Below are positions 45,235 through 57,189 of a stretch of DNA of 64,000 bases, one piece after another. Where the stretch lies: NCBI GenBank assembly GCA_032622095.1, contig CP136063.1, forward strand, positions 63,067,897 to 63,131,896, written 5' to 3'. The notes below the pieces were generated by a model, which ran no database searches, had not been told where the DNA came from, and worked only from the letters and a program-made list of their open reading frames with translations. The position numbers and the translations under genes are program-made. The DNA comes from Siphonodentalium dalli. Its lineage: Eukaryota > Mollusca > Scaphopoda > Gadilida > Siphonodentaliidae. Position 1 is the first letter of the stretch. Every line of letters starts with the position of its first letter.

Positions 45235-45825
45235 AATGTACCTACTTACAGTGTTCGTCTTACTAAAGATTCTTCCAAATAATAGAAAGAAACATAATTT
45301 TTTTCTAGCATTTCCGACCGTGCTTCTGTCGGTAAGGTACCCACGTGATACCGGAAGTTTGTTCTGGATTATTTGATCTTGATATAAATAAAGTCAATAA
45401 AACTTGTACTCCGAGTCCGAAATCGGTAAAATGTGTAGTTGGGAATTTCACTTTCGTTTATTGTCGTTACTATGATGCCAATAATGTTGATTTCCTTTTG
45501 GTTTGTGATAACCTATGCCATAGACTTATAAAATGAATTAAAAAATTAAAAAATTACATCTTATATTTCAACTTTTATCCACATTTATTTTAACCTTTTT
45601 AGGTATTTTATGGTTTACAAGAGTTATCTATCCTGTCAACGTGCTAACTTACAAGATAACCGTCTGCCCCATTATGCGCTTTTTAAAAACCGTATATATA
45701 GTTATTCCTTGTAGAAGTTGCAGTTATATAATCTAGTAGTTGATATTTGCAATGTTTATAATTATGCAAAATAATGGGAACTATTAAATCGAACGCGCGC
45801 TGAAATAACTCTTGAGAAACTTACG

Positions 45826-45890
45826 AAGGTATCTTGAGAAGTCGTCCCCGCGCGAAGACGGCCCCACACGAAGACGGCCCCCGCCTAGCC
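45826..45890 (+). repeat. GAAGTCG-rich repeat, copy 2
   Basis: GGTATCTTGAGAAGTCGTCC followed by two CGAAGACGGCCCC words. Related to 43785-43865. Confidence 0.5.
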
Positions 45891-46547
45891 TAACTTCTAT
45901 TTTCAGTTACAATGAAAATACAAATAAAAAAGATAAATGACCCAGAATGACTGATATTTATATGGCTATGGTATAGATCCCAAACAAATATGACAATTTG
46001 TAATATATTGGCTCGTGGTAAGTTGTGCATCAAAAATATAGTTTTATGAGTAATATTAATCCGTTCACAAACGAAGATTTCAAGGTCAAGGTAAACAGCT
46101 CCATGCAAATTGGATTGTGAGAACTTTCCTAGCTGGGTAATCGAACAGACCGGGTATAGGCTATGTATAGCTAGTTCCCAAATCGAGTACAACCTAAGTA
46201 ATGGCGACATCAGTAACAGACGTACGTTTTAAACAAATTTACTTCTTCAAAATACACATTTCAAAAGGACCGACTGGTGTTCAAAGAAGGAAGTAATATA
46301 TATCTTGATGTTATGAACTATATATAAAGCGTGTATATAGTACATAAATTACACAAGTGTGCACAAATAAATAATGTTTTAAAATTTCGTAATTTCTGCT
46401 ACAGAATTAATTATATACCTGTTCTTTCTATTAACAATAGTGATAACATTTTCATGAAAAGTTATATAAAACTACCAAAACCTGTGCGCCATCTAAGTTC
46501 CATCTTGCCCTTGAAATAATATAGACGGCTATAATTCCTATACAATT

Positions 46548-47170
46548 TAAAATTATGACCAACGCACATGTATTTATCAACTAAATACTAATATAAGTGT
46601 GAAACCATCCACTCACCTACGGGTCATTTATCCTTAAAATCCGACAAATAACAGAACGTAAACACTGACATAACGTTTGTTTGTCGACCATTGCATGTGA
46701 CTCGCAATTTCATGAATCCCCCTGTGAGTTCCCCGTGCGCACGTCAGATAATCACATGCATTCACATTGAGTGTCCAATTCGGGTAGCCTGATACGATTC
46801 AAGGTGAGTGTAACTACAATCTGCACATGCGTGTAGTTTTACAACTGACTGATTGCAAGTTATTACACATGCGCACTACTGATAACTTCCGGATACAGTC
46901 ATGTGGGTCGCAGAATCATGTTTGGTGACATTCTCATGCGCGATTATTGCACGAGACGCACGTAGTCATGTGATATGTTAGCTCATCCTGCTTTGGCCAT
47001 TTAACCACGTTTTGTCAACATGTTTTCCGACTGGATTTTTGGATTAAATAATTACGGAATTATACGCACGTTTTGGTAGGTGTCAGAGCTAATATAAATT
47101 GCAATATTGTTAACATTAATGACTGTGTTAGTTGATTCTTTAAACTAAGTGTATTTAAACAAAAATAGAT
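46548..47170 (+). repeat. Interspersed repeat D, copy 2 (uninterrupted)
   Basis: Matches 7157-7443 plus 10281-10618 in order, and reads straight through CACATGCGTGTAG, where copy 1 has the LINE. This gives the empty site for LINE 1. Confidence 0.85.
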
Positions 47171-48239
47171 AGTCGATAAAGCTGAAGCGCCAGGGCAGTC
47201 AGACCTGGATATGGCCTTAGTCATATTATTACCAGGTCTGGTCAGACTAGGACCGCACTGGACCGCAATGGAATTAAGTTCTCATTTAGAAAACTTTTTG
47301 CGTTATCATTTAGAGACCTTTTGCGTTATCACTGATGGTCTCAGGTCACATGAATATTTATATTTTTATACAGATTTCTGCCACATAATTTTAATTTCTC
47401 CTATATTCTGAAGGCAACCTCTATAAAATGAACTAATTCTTGAGATAATTGATACATTCTCTTATATATCAATTATTTTCACAGTCTGAACTGTATCTGT
47501 CTCAACGGAACCCTGCATATAACATATGTGTATTTCATATAAATTATTATAATTATAATATTGTATATACTGTTATGTATCCAATTGTATATACTATTAT
47601 GTATCCTATTTATTCAAATTGTAAACATACCCACATAGTATGTGTAACATGTACCATGGCATCCTAAACCATCGAATAAATCTAATCTAATCATTTTGGT
47701 GTGAGCTCCCTCAGATACTTTGCTGAGATCCCTGCCAATTTTCATGTTACCCGATAATTCAATTTGTACCTTTAAGTTTAAAACCAGAAATGGCGTCCCT
47801 TTTACGTTAACTTCCGAGAAAAGAAATGTTCCGTCAACCTGCTACATGTATATTCCATGACTGAGTATGATGTGCAATGAGACGTAACAATCTAACTGGG
47901 CGGCTGTGCCGTCTACTGACAGTTAAGGGGCAGACCACAGTCAGGTTGTAATTCATGGACACTCGAGCCGTACATATGGACTGTCACGCCAACTGCACAC
48001 CAGCAGTCAAATGTCGATTTATCAACCGGTTTATTTGTCTTCAATTTTTCCCTTCCATTTCCGAAATCGCAAATCTACCTGACCATGTGCAGAGAAACAA
48101 TTGCTGCATTCGCCAGGGCTGAAGTGGTCCGGGCGTTGTACAGTATGAATACCATCATTGATAAATCATGATCTATAGGTTAGGACCCTCGCCTTTGTAA
48201 ATTTCCACCAGGCCCAGCTGTGCACCACAAGGGAAGGAA
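47171..48239. other. Unassigned spacer, possible LINE tail
   Basis: The stretch up to about 47692 ends ATAAATCTAATCTAATC, which looks like the short tandem tail of a LINE 3' UTR, but there is no coding support. No gene recognised in the rest. Confidence 0.25.
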
Positions 48240-50130
48240 TCTGCGACGCCAACCTTTGTATTCTCATAGGTTTTGACAGTGGGACCACTAGGGAGAGGCA
48301 CTACATTCCCCGTCTTGGTCCTATTCTCAGCTCTGTCACATTCTAAGGGGAGAAACCACATTTCCAACCTGTCCCTAGAATTATTAGCTCCAGATCCCAC
48401 CATCAAAACCACACGGCCAAGGCATTATGGCATGATTATTCACTTTCACATCTTTGTCAAACAAAAGGCGCACATCTGAGACGTTACCATGCAGCAGTTT
48501 CTCTATTCAAATTTGATCAACCCACCATGTTGGTGACACATACCGGCACATCCAGCCTGGACACAGCTCTCGGTCTTCTGCGTATCTCGTCTGTACAGCT
48601 TTAATAGGCGCACACTATACTAAGACATTAGGGTGTCCAGTTTGGTGTGACTCCGGTATGGCCCACCAACCAAGTGGTATAATTCGGCATTGTCTTCGTT
48701 AATATCTCTGCACATGTCAGGTAAGAATATGAATACGAGTGTTAGCATATCATGAGTTGCTCACGGGCTTGAGTGCCTGTCATCTGCGATGGAGTCTTTG
48801 ACTGTGATATTCCGTCCGGTCACTCAACCCAGGGTGGTCGACAATCAGGCAGGGTGTCCCAAAAATCGAAAGGTATACTTATCTGGTTACCATCATCACT
48901 AGTCATCCAAAAAATATCAGCCTGTTCCGCCACTGATAGTTGACCCCAACCAGAGCTCAATCTGAGATGCCAACCCGGGATACGGGATATCAACTTGTCC
49001 AAAATAAGTCTTCTACAATTAGTATCACCGGTTTAAATGAAGTGAGAATCCCTAAGTGTTTAACCATGTGGTGTCACTGTGAGGGCGCACAACTTCAGCT
49101 CCTCTGCTACGCCAATTTTGTTGGGATCTAATTGTCGTCCAACCACCGGGGCAGCTATGGGCAGCCAACCACTTAGATATATATATAATTCTGCAAACGT
49201 CATCCAATCAAAAATGAACACTGATCATGCAAGGTTGGATCGCACACAGGACATACCAACCACAGCCTGCCCATCACCTTATCATTCTTTAAGAGCTCTC
49301 TGGTCTTCGCAGGTACTTTTATGGCTGTGGAGGTTGTCCAACGAGTGGGATGCAAATCGAGCACGACAATCTCGGTGAATCCTTTTTATGTTTCAAGGTA
49401 CGCTACATTGAGATGCGCCAATGGGTGTTTACATTGGTCACCAAATACCTGGGATTCCCAATAGATCGCAAGGGATAGTAAGGGCTACCAACGCGTTTGG
49501 CTGACCATGAATTCTCTGAGGGATACTGCTTCTCATACCTATCGTCTGTTTCGGCGCCGCCTACCCACATCAGTCCAAGGTTGGAGTGACAATCGGAGAC
49601 CAAATAGCTATTAAAAATTAGCAGGTCAAACTGAGAGGTAGCTCATAAAGGACCACCAATTAAACTTAAATTACGAATCAAGGGGATACCAAAATGAGAA
49701 TCGTTCACTTGGCACACACTATTTGGCCGTAAATTTCTAGGTCTACCCAACATGTCGCCAGATTATGCATATGACCTCCCAATGAATTTATTCTTCTACT
49801 GGTCGACAGTCGGGGTTTCCATTGAATTGGCAGACCAAACACTGTGTGACAATTTGAGAAAAAGAATGCGTCCAAAGACGTTATAAATAGCCAACCATCC
49901 TGAAGGATGCCAAAATGAGAAATGGATGCTCACTGATTCTTTTAAATCTTCGATCTGCATAATCCAAATGAAAACAACATGGAAGCACACATTGGTCACC
50001 AAATACCTGGGATTTCCAATATATCGTCAGCCTACCACTGGTCTTTCTTCAAAAGTTACCTCCGACCACTTTTCAGTCTTCTGCTATGCGATAGTAAGGG
50101 CTACCAATGCATTTGGCTGACCGTGTGCTC
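48240..50130 (+). repeat. CCAA-rich tract with decayed internal repeats
   Basis: CCAA occurs about every 40 bp on this strand over almost 2 kb, far above what the base composition would give; TTGG is much rarer. Longer repeats are visible: ATTGGTCACCAAATACCTGG at 49432 and 49994, GATAGTAAGGGCTACCAA at 49475 and 50091, and ATACCAAAATGAGAA / ATGCCAAAATGAGAA. No protein motif. Confidence 0.5.
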
Positions 50131-50317
50131 CATGGCCATTTTTACCGAGGGATTCCTCTTCATTTCAGCTCTTGATCTTGACAGGTGAGAAATCCGAAGA
50201 CTTCTAACCAGAGCCCCATAACATGTTGCCTTTTATATCCGACATTGACCAATCAGAATGCGTGATGCAGAACAGTGTTGTTTTTCTATAAATATAGGAC
50301 AGCTCTCTCTGTATAGA

Positions 50318-51057
50318 TGTCATAGGGTTACTATGGGTCCATTTATATTATTAAATGTCCTTGAGCCTTTGACATTAAATTTATAAAGTTAGCCTTGGCA
50401 GTATGGGCTCCGTCAATGAATTCTCAGTCTTGGTGGGCAGGGTCTATGGAAAGTTCATATTACCTTTTGAAGTCTTCAATAGCATTTATTCATCTTAATA
50501 ACACATCTTGATTATCATCATCATCACCATCAACACATACAATCAAACATCATCCACAGACTGGCATAGTCTGTTCACATAACACAGAGAGTGTTATCAT
50601 ACATCAGTATAGGCATAGAATAGGCCCAGTTCAATGAGACATAGGCCACTATGTCAGGATCTGTATACAACGATAGTCTAAACAACTTGACGACATCTTG
50701 ACGACAAAATAAACTAAGACTTTAAGACAATAACTTTCCGAAGACAACTTTACTTTCTGACCAACTAATCTAAAACCCCGCGAAACTGTTTAACCTTTTG
50801 ACAACTTTACGCGCGACCATGTGTCATCCAATCAGCTGCGAGCTTACCTGTACTATTTGAAGTGGCAGTACTAGAGCGTTTATCATTGGGCTGAAGTGAC
50901 AGAGTAATAGTTACAGGGACGGATCGAATACAGCAAAGTTGAGAGGGTAAACGGGATGTCGTAAATACCGGTGATATGGGTGAATATGTTAGCTGCTAGT
51001 TGTCAGTATTAACTTGTATTAGTTGTATATAAACTAGGGCTAAATTACACCGTCACA
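50318..51057 (-). repeat. 3' LTR
   Basis: 740 bp, reading TGTGACGGTG … TATGACA on the minus strand. Contains TATATA near its start side (GTTTATATACAAC) and an AATAAA poly(A) signal (complement of 50485-50490). Almost identical to 62465-63201. Confidence 0.92.
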
Positions 51058-51069
51058 CTCTCCCTCCTG
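51058..51069 (-). promoter_or_regulatory. Polypurine tract
   Basis: CAGGAGGGAGAG on the minus strand lies directly before the TGTGACGG start of the 3' LTR. It is the expected primer for plus-strand DNA synthesis and fixes the LTR boundary. Confidence 0.88.
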
Positions 51070-52084
51070 TTGGCGAATGATCTCCGTATCATTCAACTCG
51101 AAGCTACAAAATATCAATAAACTCACACACTCTGAATAATAATAGTAGAGCACCATCTAAACCACGATGTAATAAATTCAGAGTTCAAAAACTGAATTCA
51201 GTACTAATCTCGAAACAATAGCTGAAAGAGAAATGATATGAACACTATATATCACCAGAGTATATAAATAGAAACAAAATTTTCTTGGAGAACTGGAACC
51301 TCAAATAGTTAAACCACTGGATCGTCAGTCGAAAATTTGTTGTATATCTCTGCAATAATGAGATTATAGGTAACACTATCATAACCGAAATAAACTGAAC
51401 ATAAAATACTGTAAGTAATCCATGAACTAATCAAATCAAACTTAAAGTCACCACTATTGATCCCTGCTAATAACTGAAACTATGCCATGAATAATTCAAG
51501 ACAGCTGGTAAATAATCAGCTGAAAAGTCGTAATCTGCTTCACTATTTGAAGTAGACAACATTCACACTGGTCCATCTGAAATTTCAATGAGTAAACAAA
51601 AACACAAATGTTAAAAACATAATCATAAGTTGAAAGGAACATAATATCACCTCACAGAGCATATAAGAAGAAAAAAAAGGATTCCTTGAAAACTGGTACC
51701 TCAAATGAGTCGTAGCTCTACACTGGATCGTCAGCTGGAAAACTAGTTATACCTCTGATCGTACGAAGATGATACATGATACCTAACAGTACACAATACA
51801 TATTAAAAGATAATCAATGGATACAACAATATCTGACATATGACACAACATATGTTCAAGGTACATCACAGATTGAATGCTCACATTACACGTGAGAGAT
51901 ATCCTAACAAGGCAGTGGATGCCATGTTACAGATAAAAGCACTGTAAAGATAGATAGTCACAGACACAACTGTAACTAACTGGAAATATTAATGTTCTGA
52001 ACATGACTATGAAATAAACACATGAGTAGACTGAATACGGATAGATCTTGCACAGATGAACTGATATCACCTGAAAACAAGAGT
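51070..52084 (-). other. Retrotransposon 3' non-coding region
   Basis: No open frame. A block of about 130 bp is present twice (51236-51365 and 51640-51770), marked by TATATAA/CATATAAG … GGATCGTCAGYYGRAAA. Confidence 0.6.
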
Positions 52085-52996
52085 TCACTTAAGTATAGAC
52101 TCAAATATTGACTGTAATGCTTCAGGTGAAACTTTGGAAAATAACTGATTTTCCGTAAGATTCTTAATTAACTCATTTTTGTCTATCATGCTACCTGAAA
52201 TAGGTTGCAATTTATTGGCAACAAAGTCTCCTTTCTGCATCCACGATGGCTTACTCCTTTCTCTTGTCGATCTCCTAGGCACTGGACTTGGCACACTGGT
52301 ATCTGTATGGGAAGAAATTTCCTCATTACCAGATCTACTAATCACTACATCTGAACTAACACCTGAGGCTACAACATCATCTGAAACAAAAGCTACAATT
52401 CTATCACCATCTCCGCTAACTCGTTCTCCATCACCTGCAACAGCTGCAGAAGGAACAATATCACTAATCTCCTCACTATTCTCAGCCTCTACACGTACAC
52501 CTGTGGACCTAAGTTCTGTCTGAACAAACGGCTCATGTGTATCTGAAATAAATTCTATCACATTATCTTCACTATGCTCCCTATTTGGAGTGCGGTCGTC
52601 ACCACTGGAAGAAATACCAGGATCCATCCTCGAACGCCGATCGTCATCAGGACGAGGTGGACCTCCATTATCCGCATCACCTGAAACAAATGAAACACTT
52701 GGAACAATATGCGGTATAAACATAACCACTGACTCCTCATCACTATCACTAACACGACCATTAAGTCTGTTCTCTTTATGAGATTTGTCAACAGTGCCTG
52801 GAATATAATCTTTCCTCACAGTTCTTGGTTTAGGGACAGGTCTGACAGGATCTTGTGCAGCTGGAACATCAACACCTTTAAAAGAATCGGGTTTAACTGT
52901 TGGATCATCAACTGGAAGATCAAAAGGAATTGAACCAATAGGTAATAAGTGATTCCTATGTAAAGTTCTGGTTCTACCTGAGTCATCCTGTAACAC
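52085..52996 (-). pseudogene. Pol C-terminal tail (frameshifted from integrase)
   Basis: A 303-residue frame. Its first residues (LQDDSGRTRTLHRNHLLPI) are the end of the integrase C-terminal domain, and the following 280 residues are hydrophilic, rich in S, D, E, P and R, with no known domain. The break from the integrase frame is a single-base shift near 53014, so in an intact relative this would be one polyprotein with integrase. Long acidic tails after integrase occur in many metazoan gypsy elements, where chromodomains or unstructured tails help target integration; no chromodomain is seen here. Confidence 0.75.
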
Positions 52997-53012
52997 AAAA
53001 ACTGGAATATCA

Positions 53013-54446
53013 CTATTCTTGTTGCTCTTTCACAACATATACCTCCGGATCAAATTTATCCGCCAATTTATGCCTGCCATCAAAAGCTAAAGTTTTGACA
53101 AGTACACGGTCGCCTACATGTATAGTAGCGCCTCTCACTTTCTTGTCATAATTCCTCTTATGACCTTTTTGAGACTTAGACATACCACTGGAAGCTAACC
53201 TGTAAGATTCTCTAAGTCTGTGCTTAAGGTCAGTAACATAATCGCAATACGAACGATCATCATCAGAATCAGATTTATGCAAACCAAACATGACATCAAT
53301 TGGTAACCTTGGTTCTCTGCCAAACATTAACAAATATGGTGCATAACCTGTAGTTTCGTGACGTGTGCAATTATATGCATGAACAAGTGGACCAATAAAG
53401 GATTTCCAATCTTTCTTTTGGTCAGGATGAAGAGTACCTAACATTCCAATGAGGGTACGATTAAATCGTTCTGTAATGCCATTACCCATGGGGTGGTAAG
53501 GCGTAGTCCTAGACTTCTTTATACCACACAGCTGACAGAGTTCTGAAATGACTTGTGACTCAAAATTTGCACCTTGATCACTATGTATACGCTGTGGGTA
53601 GCCATAATGAATAAAGACATTATTGAATAAGAAATCGGCTGTAGTCTTGGCTGTCTGATTCTTGGTAGCAAAAGCTTGAGCATATTTAGTAAAGTGATCT
53701 GTAATAACAAGTACATTTTCATAACCACCTTTACAAGATTCTAAACACAAAAAATCAATACAAACTAACTCAAGTGGCCGTGAAGTAGAAACTGAAACTA
53801 AAGGAGTTCTAAAATTTGTAGAAGTCTTTCTCCTTATACATCTATGGCAATTCTTGATCCAGTTATCTACTATACTGTCAATGCTGGGGAAATAAAATCT
53901 TTCTTTCACCAGAGAAATAGTCCTATCCCGTCCGGGATGTCCAATGTCGTTATGCAATGACTTCAATACAAGTCTAACATAAGAAGAAGGTAATACAAGT
54001 TGAGACGTTGAACTACCATTAAAAGTTGACTCTCTATATAAAACACCTCTCTGCAACTTCAACTTCGAAAAATGCCTGAAAAAAGGAGAATGATCCTTTG
54101 AAGGAGGCAAAGACCTTCTATTCGGACATTTCTTCTGCCTAACTGCTGTCATCCAAAATGATAAAACATTATCTCGCTCCTGTGCTCTCCTCCAATCCTT
54201 GTAATTCATCTCATCAAGATCATAACCTAATTCATCAACTGGTTTCAATACATCAGAGTCAACACATAAACTCTCAACAAAAGGCTGCTGAACTTGTAAA
54301 GAGTTACAGATAGTCTTTACAGATTCAACTGGAATAAATTCATGATTAAAAACTGAAGAAGGCTCATCCAACCTAGATAAAACATCTGCATCTGTATTGG
54401 TCTTACCAGGCACCAAGGGCTGACAACCATCTTTGACCTGTAGCAT
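53013..54446 (-). pseudogene. Ty3/gypsy integrase with end of RNase H
   Basis: Starts in the RNase H to integrase junction (PGKTNTDADVLSRL). The HHCC zinc-binding domain is at H165/H170 and C200/C203 (HNDIGH … NCHRC). The catalytic core has D231 (VCIDFL), D290 (HSDQGANFE) and E326 (GITERFNR), a complete DD35E triad for joining cDNA to target DNA. The GPY/F-like C-terminus (VGDRVLVKT … LADKFDPEVYVV) then ends at a premature stop from the frameshift. It overlaps the upstream frame by 44 bp in another phase because of a small deletion, so the two were once continuous. The active-site residues are all retained. Confidence 0.88.
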
Positions 54447-56613
54447 CTAATTTAGCTGAAGTAAGTACATAAGTTAAAGGATTATTATCTGTATATACAA
54501 CAAAATAATTTCCATATAAGTAATCATAAAACTTCTCCGTAACTGACCATTTCAAAGCTAAAAATTCTAATTTGTGGGCGGGATAATTCTTCTCTGCGGC
54601 AGTAGTACCTCGGCTGCCATATGCTATCACCCGCATCACGTCATCGTCTTCCTGGAGAAGGACACAACCTAAACCATGCCGGGACGCATCAATATGAATT
54701 TCAAATGGTCTGCTATAGTCTGGGTAGCCTAAAATGGGGGGATTTGAAAGACGATCTTTCAAATAATCAAATGCAGACTGCTGCTCACTTTCCCATTTCC
54801 ATTTACCTGTAAAAGATGATTTCTTCTTATTCTTTGACTTCTTAACATTAGTGGGTGGGAGTAAATCTGGTTTAGAAATTGCAGAAAAATTCTTGACAAA
54901 TTTCCTATAAAAACCACAGAAACCTAAAAATTTCCTCAACTGATCTGGATTCTCCGGAGCTGGCCAATTGACAATTTTGTCAACTTTCTCAGGATCAGTT
55001 TCAATTCCATGCTCTGAAACTATAAAACCAACATAAGTACATTTACGTTGAAAGAATTTGCATTTTGAAGGTGCGAGCTTCAAATTACACTGCCTGAATC
55101 TGTCAAAAACAGCTTCAAGTCGCTCTATCATCTCTGGAACCGTCTGCGACCAAATAATGATGTCATCAATATAAATATTGCAGATATTATGGTTTAAACC
55201 TTCGAGACAATCCTCCATCATTCTCTGAAATGAACTTGGACTATTGTTAAGTCCAAAAGCTAAACGATTGTACTCGTAAAATCCTAATCCTGAAACAGAA
55301 AAAGCAGTTCTCTCTTTGTGTTCCTCGGAGATCTCTAATTGATGAAAACCCATTTTCAAATCAAGCACAGAGAAGTACTTGGCACCTTTGAGAGAATCAA
55401 ATAACATTTCTGGCCTAGGCAAAGCATAATTATCAGGTATAGTCTGTTTATTGAGTTGCCTGTAATCAACACAGAGTCTAAGAGCATTAGAACCGCGCTT
55501 CCTAACAAGCACAACATTAGAAGAGAATGGACTCCTGGATCTTCTAATAACTCCAGCTGAAAGTAACTGATGAAGATGATTTCTGACCTCTTCAATCATA
55601 CTAGGTGGAATGTGTCTTGCACGCTGCTTAAAAGGTGTACTGTCATACATATCAATCCGATGTTTAATCCTGTTATAAAAACCTAAGTCCAAGTCACTCT
55701 GAGAGAAAACATCTGAAAAACTTTTAATAAGTTTCATCCCAGCTTTAAATTCATCAGCTGTCAAAGAAGATAAGTCAAACTGAAGTTGATCTGTAAATGA
55801 AAAACTTGTTTCACCAGACTTAGACTCCTCGGTATCCTCTACTGAAACAGGTTGAATCTGGCATATTACAGACTTAGGAGCAATGCTAATGGTTCTGGAA
55901 GAAATGTTGGACAGATGAACATCAATCGAATCATTACTCTTGCAATCATATTTAACAACGTACGGACATATTTCTAAAAAATCAAATCGACTATCATCTG
56001 GAAGTGGTTGCAAAATTGCACATGTAGGCTGATATGGCATCTTGTGATCAATAAAACCTGAAAGAACTTTCTTTGTGTTTGGATGAAGGATCACATGCTG
56101 ATTCTCTGCAGATTTAACATGCCCTAAAACAAAATTATTCTTTGCAAGGTTCCTTTCTCTGAATGTCATACAGCGGAATGACATATACCATGGAGAAGAC
56201 AGATTAGATACCTGCAAAAACTTGGAACCATGCTGCTGCTTACAAATCTCCATGAAATCAGCTAACACATTTGTACCTAACAACACTGGAACTGAAAAGT
56301 TATAGTTGCTATTTGGCACTACAAGAAAAATACAATCTCTTGTCACATTCCGAGTAAACTCAGAAACTGTCACTGGACAGTCTATGTACCCTAGGTACGG
56401 AAGACTTTTACCATCTCCACACTCAATGTTCAGGATCTGGTTTAGAGGCTGAAGTGGGGACTTCGACAAAAATGAAGTATAAAACCGCTCTGAAATAGTA
56501 CTGACTGTGCTCCCTGTATCAAGAAGTGCTTTTGTATTAAAGCCACCAACTTGAACTTCAGTCTCTGCGGGACTTCCACTTAAACCAGAAGGATCCTGTA
56601 AATTAAGATTCAT
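54403..56613 (-). pseudogene. Ty3/gypsy protease, reverse transcriptase and RNase H
   Basis: 736 codons. Aspartic protease: ALLDTGSTVSTI with D32. Reverse transcriptase about 330-505: VIRRSRSPFSS, LRLCVDYRQLN, YFSVLDLKMGFHQ, FGLNNSPSSFQRMM and the YIDD catalytic box at 481-484. The connection is KFLGFCGFYRKFV. RNase H about 635-730: IDAS (D642), LEFLAL (E683) and YTDNNPL (D709). The frame ends early at ALGAW, where about eight codons expected before PGKTN are deleted, which also changes phase. Upstream it is in the same frame as gag, separated only by one TAA. It copies the element RNA into DNA in cytoplasmic particles. All catalytic motifs are intact, but the polyprotein is broken. Confidence 0.9.
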
Positions 56614-56634
56614 GGACTGCTGCTGAGGTCTGGA

Positions 56635-57066
56635 TTAATGACTATTATAAGTCTGTTTGGCTCTGCCCCTATTCCAGTACCTGAAATTCCTACAACCTCT
56701 AGCAAAATGTGAGTCCTCTCCACATTTATAACAACCTACAAATTGTCTGGAACAATTTATATCATCTTGCAACCTGTCATTAGAAGGATGATTAAAATCA
56801 TTCACTTCATGAGCATCTCTCTGAGAACCTTTATAGTTCTGTGACCTCTTCTGCTTATACCGTCTACGCCTAGAATAAGTGTTATTATAATCATAACCAT
56901 TATTATAATAATTGGTGTAATAGGCATTCTCATTCTGCATTTCCATCTCCTGCTCCTCCTTGAGTCTTTCAATCTGTTCCCTTAATTTACCAATCTGAGG
57001 TGTAATCTTATCTAATAACTCATCGTTCCGCTCCATTGACTGTAAGTCATCAACACCGGCCATCAT
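56635..57066 (-). CDS. Gag remnant with nucleocapsid zinc knuckle
   Basis: 143 residues from ATG (doubled, ATGATGGCC) to TAA. An N-terminal predicted coiled coil (about residues 15-45, rich in E, L, K, Q) is followed by an Asn/Tyr-rich and then Arg/Lys-rich segment. The nucleocapsid CCHC knuckle is CYKCGEDSHFARGC (C112, C115, H120, C125), which binds element RNA. A normal Gag is two to three times longer with a capsid domain; that part is absent here, and the frame is closed by a stop just upstream of the ATG. The following pro-pol frame is in the same phase, 21 nt past the TAA, which suggests stop-codon readthrough in the parent or a point mutation. Confidence 0.8.
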   Translation of the reverse strand: MMAGVDDLQSMERNDELLDKITPQIGKLREQIERLKEEQEMEMQNENAYYTNYYNNGYDYNNTYSRRRRYKQKRSQNYKGSQRDAHEVNDFNHPSNDRLQDDINCSRQFVGCYKCGEDSHFARGCRNFRYWNRGRAKQTYNSH

Positions 57067-57189
57067 GATTCAATTTAATGAACAATATGGAAATAATAAT
57101 ACAAATAAACACAATTATTCAAATGAATCAGCAAGTTGTGGTTAAAGTAATGTACTAACCAATAATTTATTCAAAAATATTTCAAGATC

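Larger units (their letters stand above)
43866..46547. other. Mostly unassigned spacer
   Basis: Apart from the hairpin at 44.3 kb, the weak exon at 45.1 kb and the repeat at 45826-45890, nothing is recognised. Small frames have no motifs. Confidence 0.35.

Noticed and set aside
47449-47667. 72-codon tyrosine-rich frame
   Set aside because: Low-complexity AT-rich DNA near a LINE-like tail; no motif.
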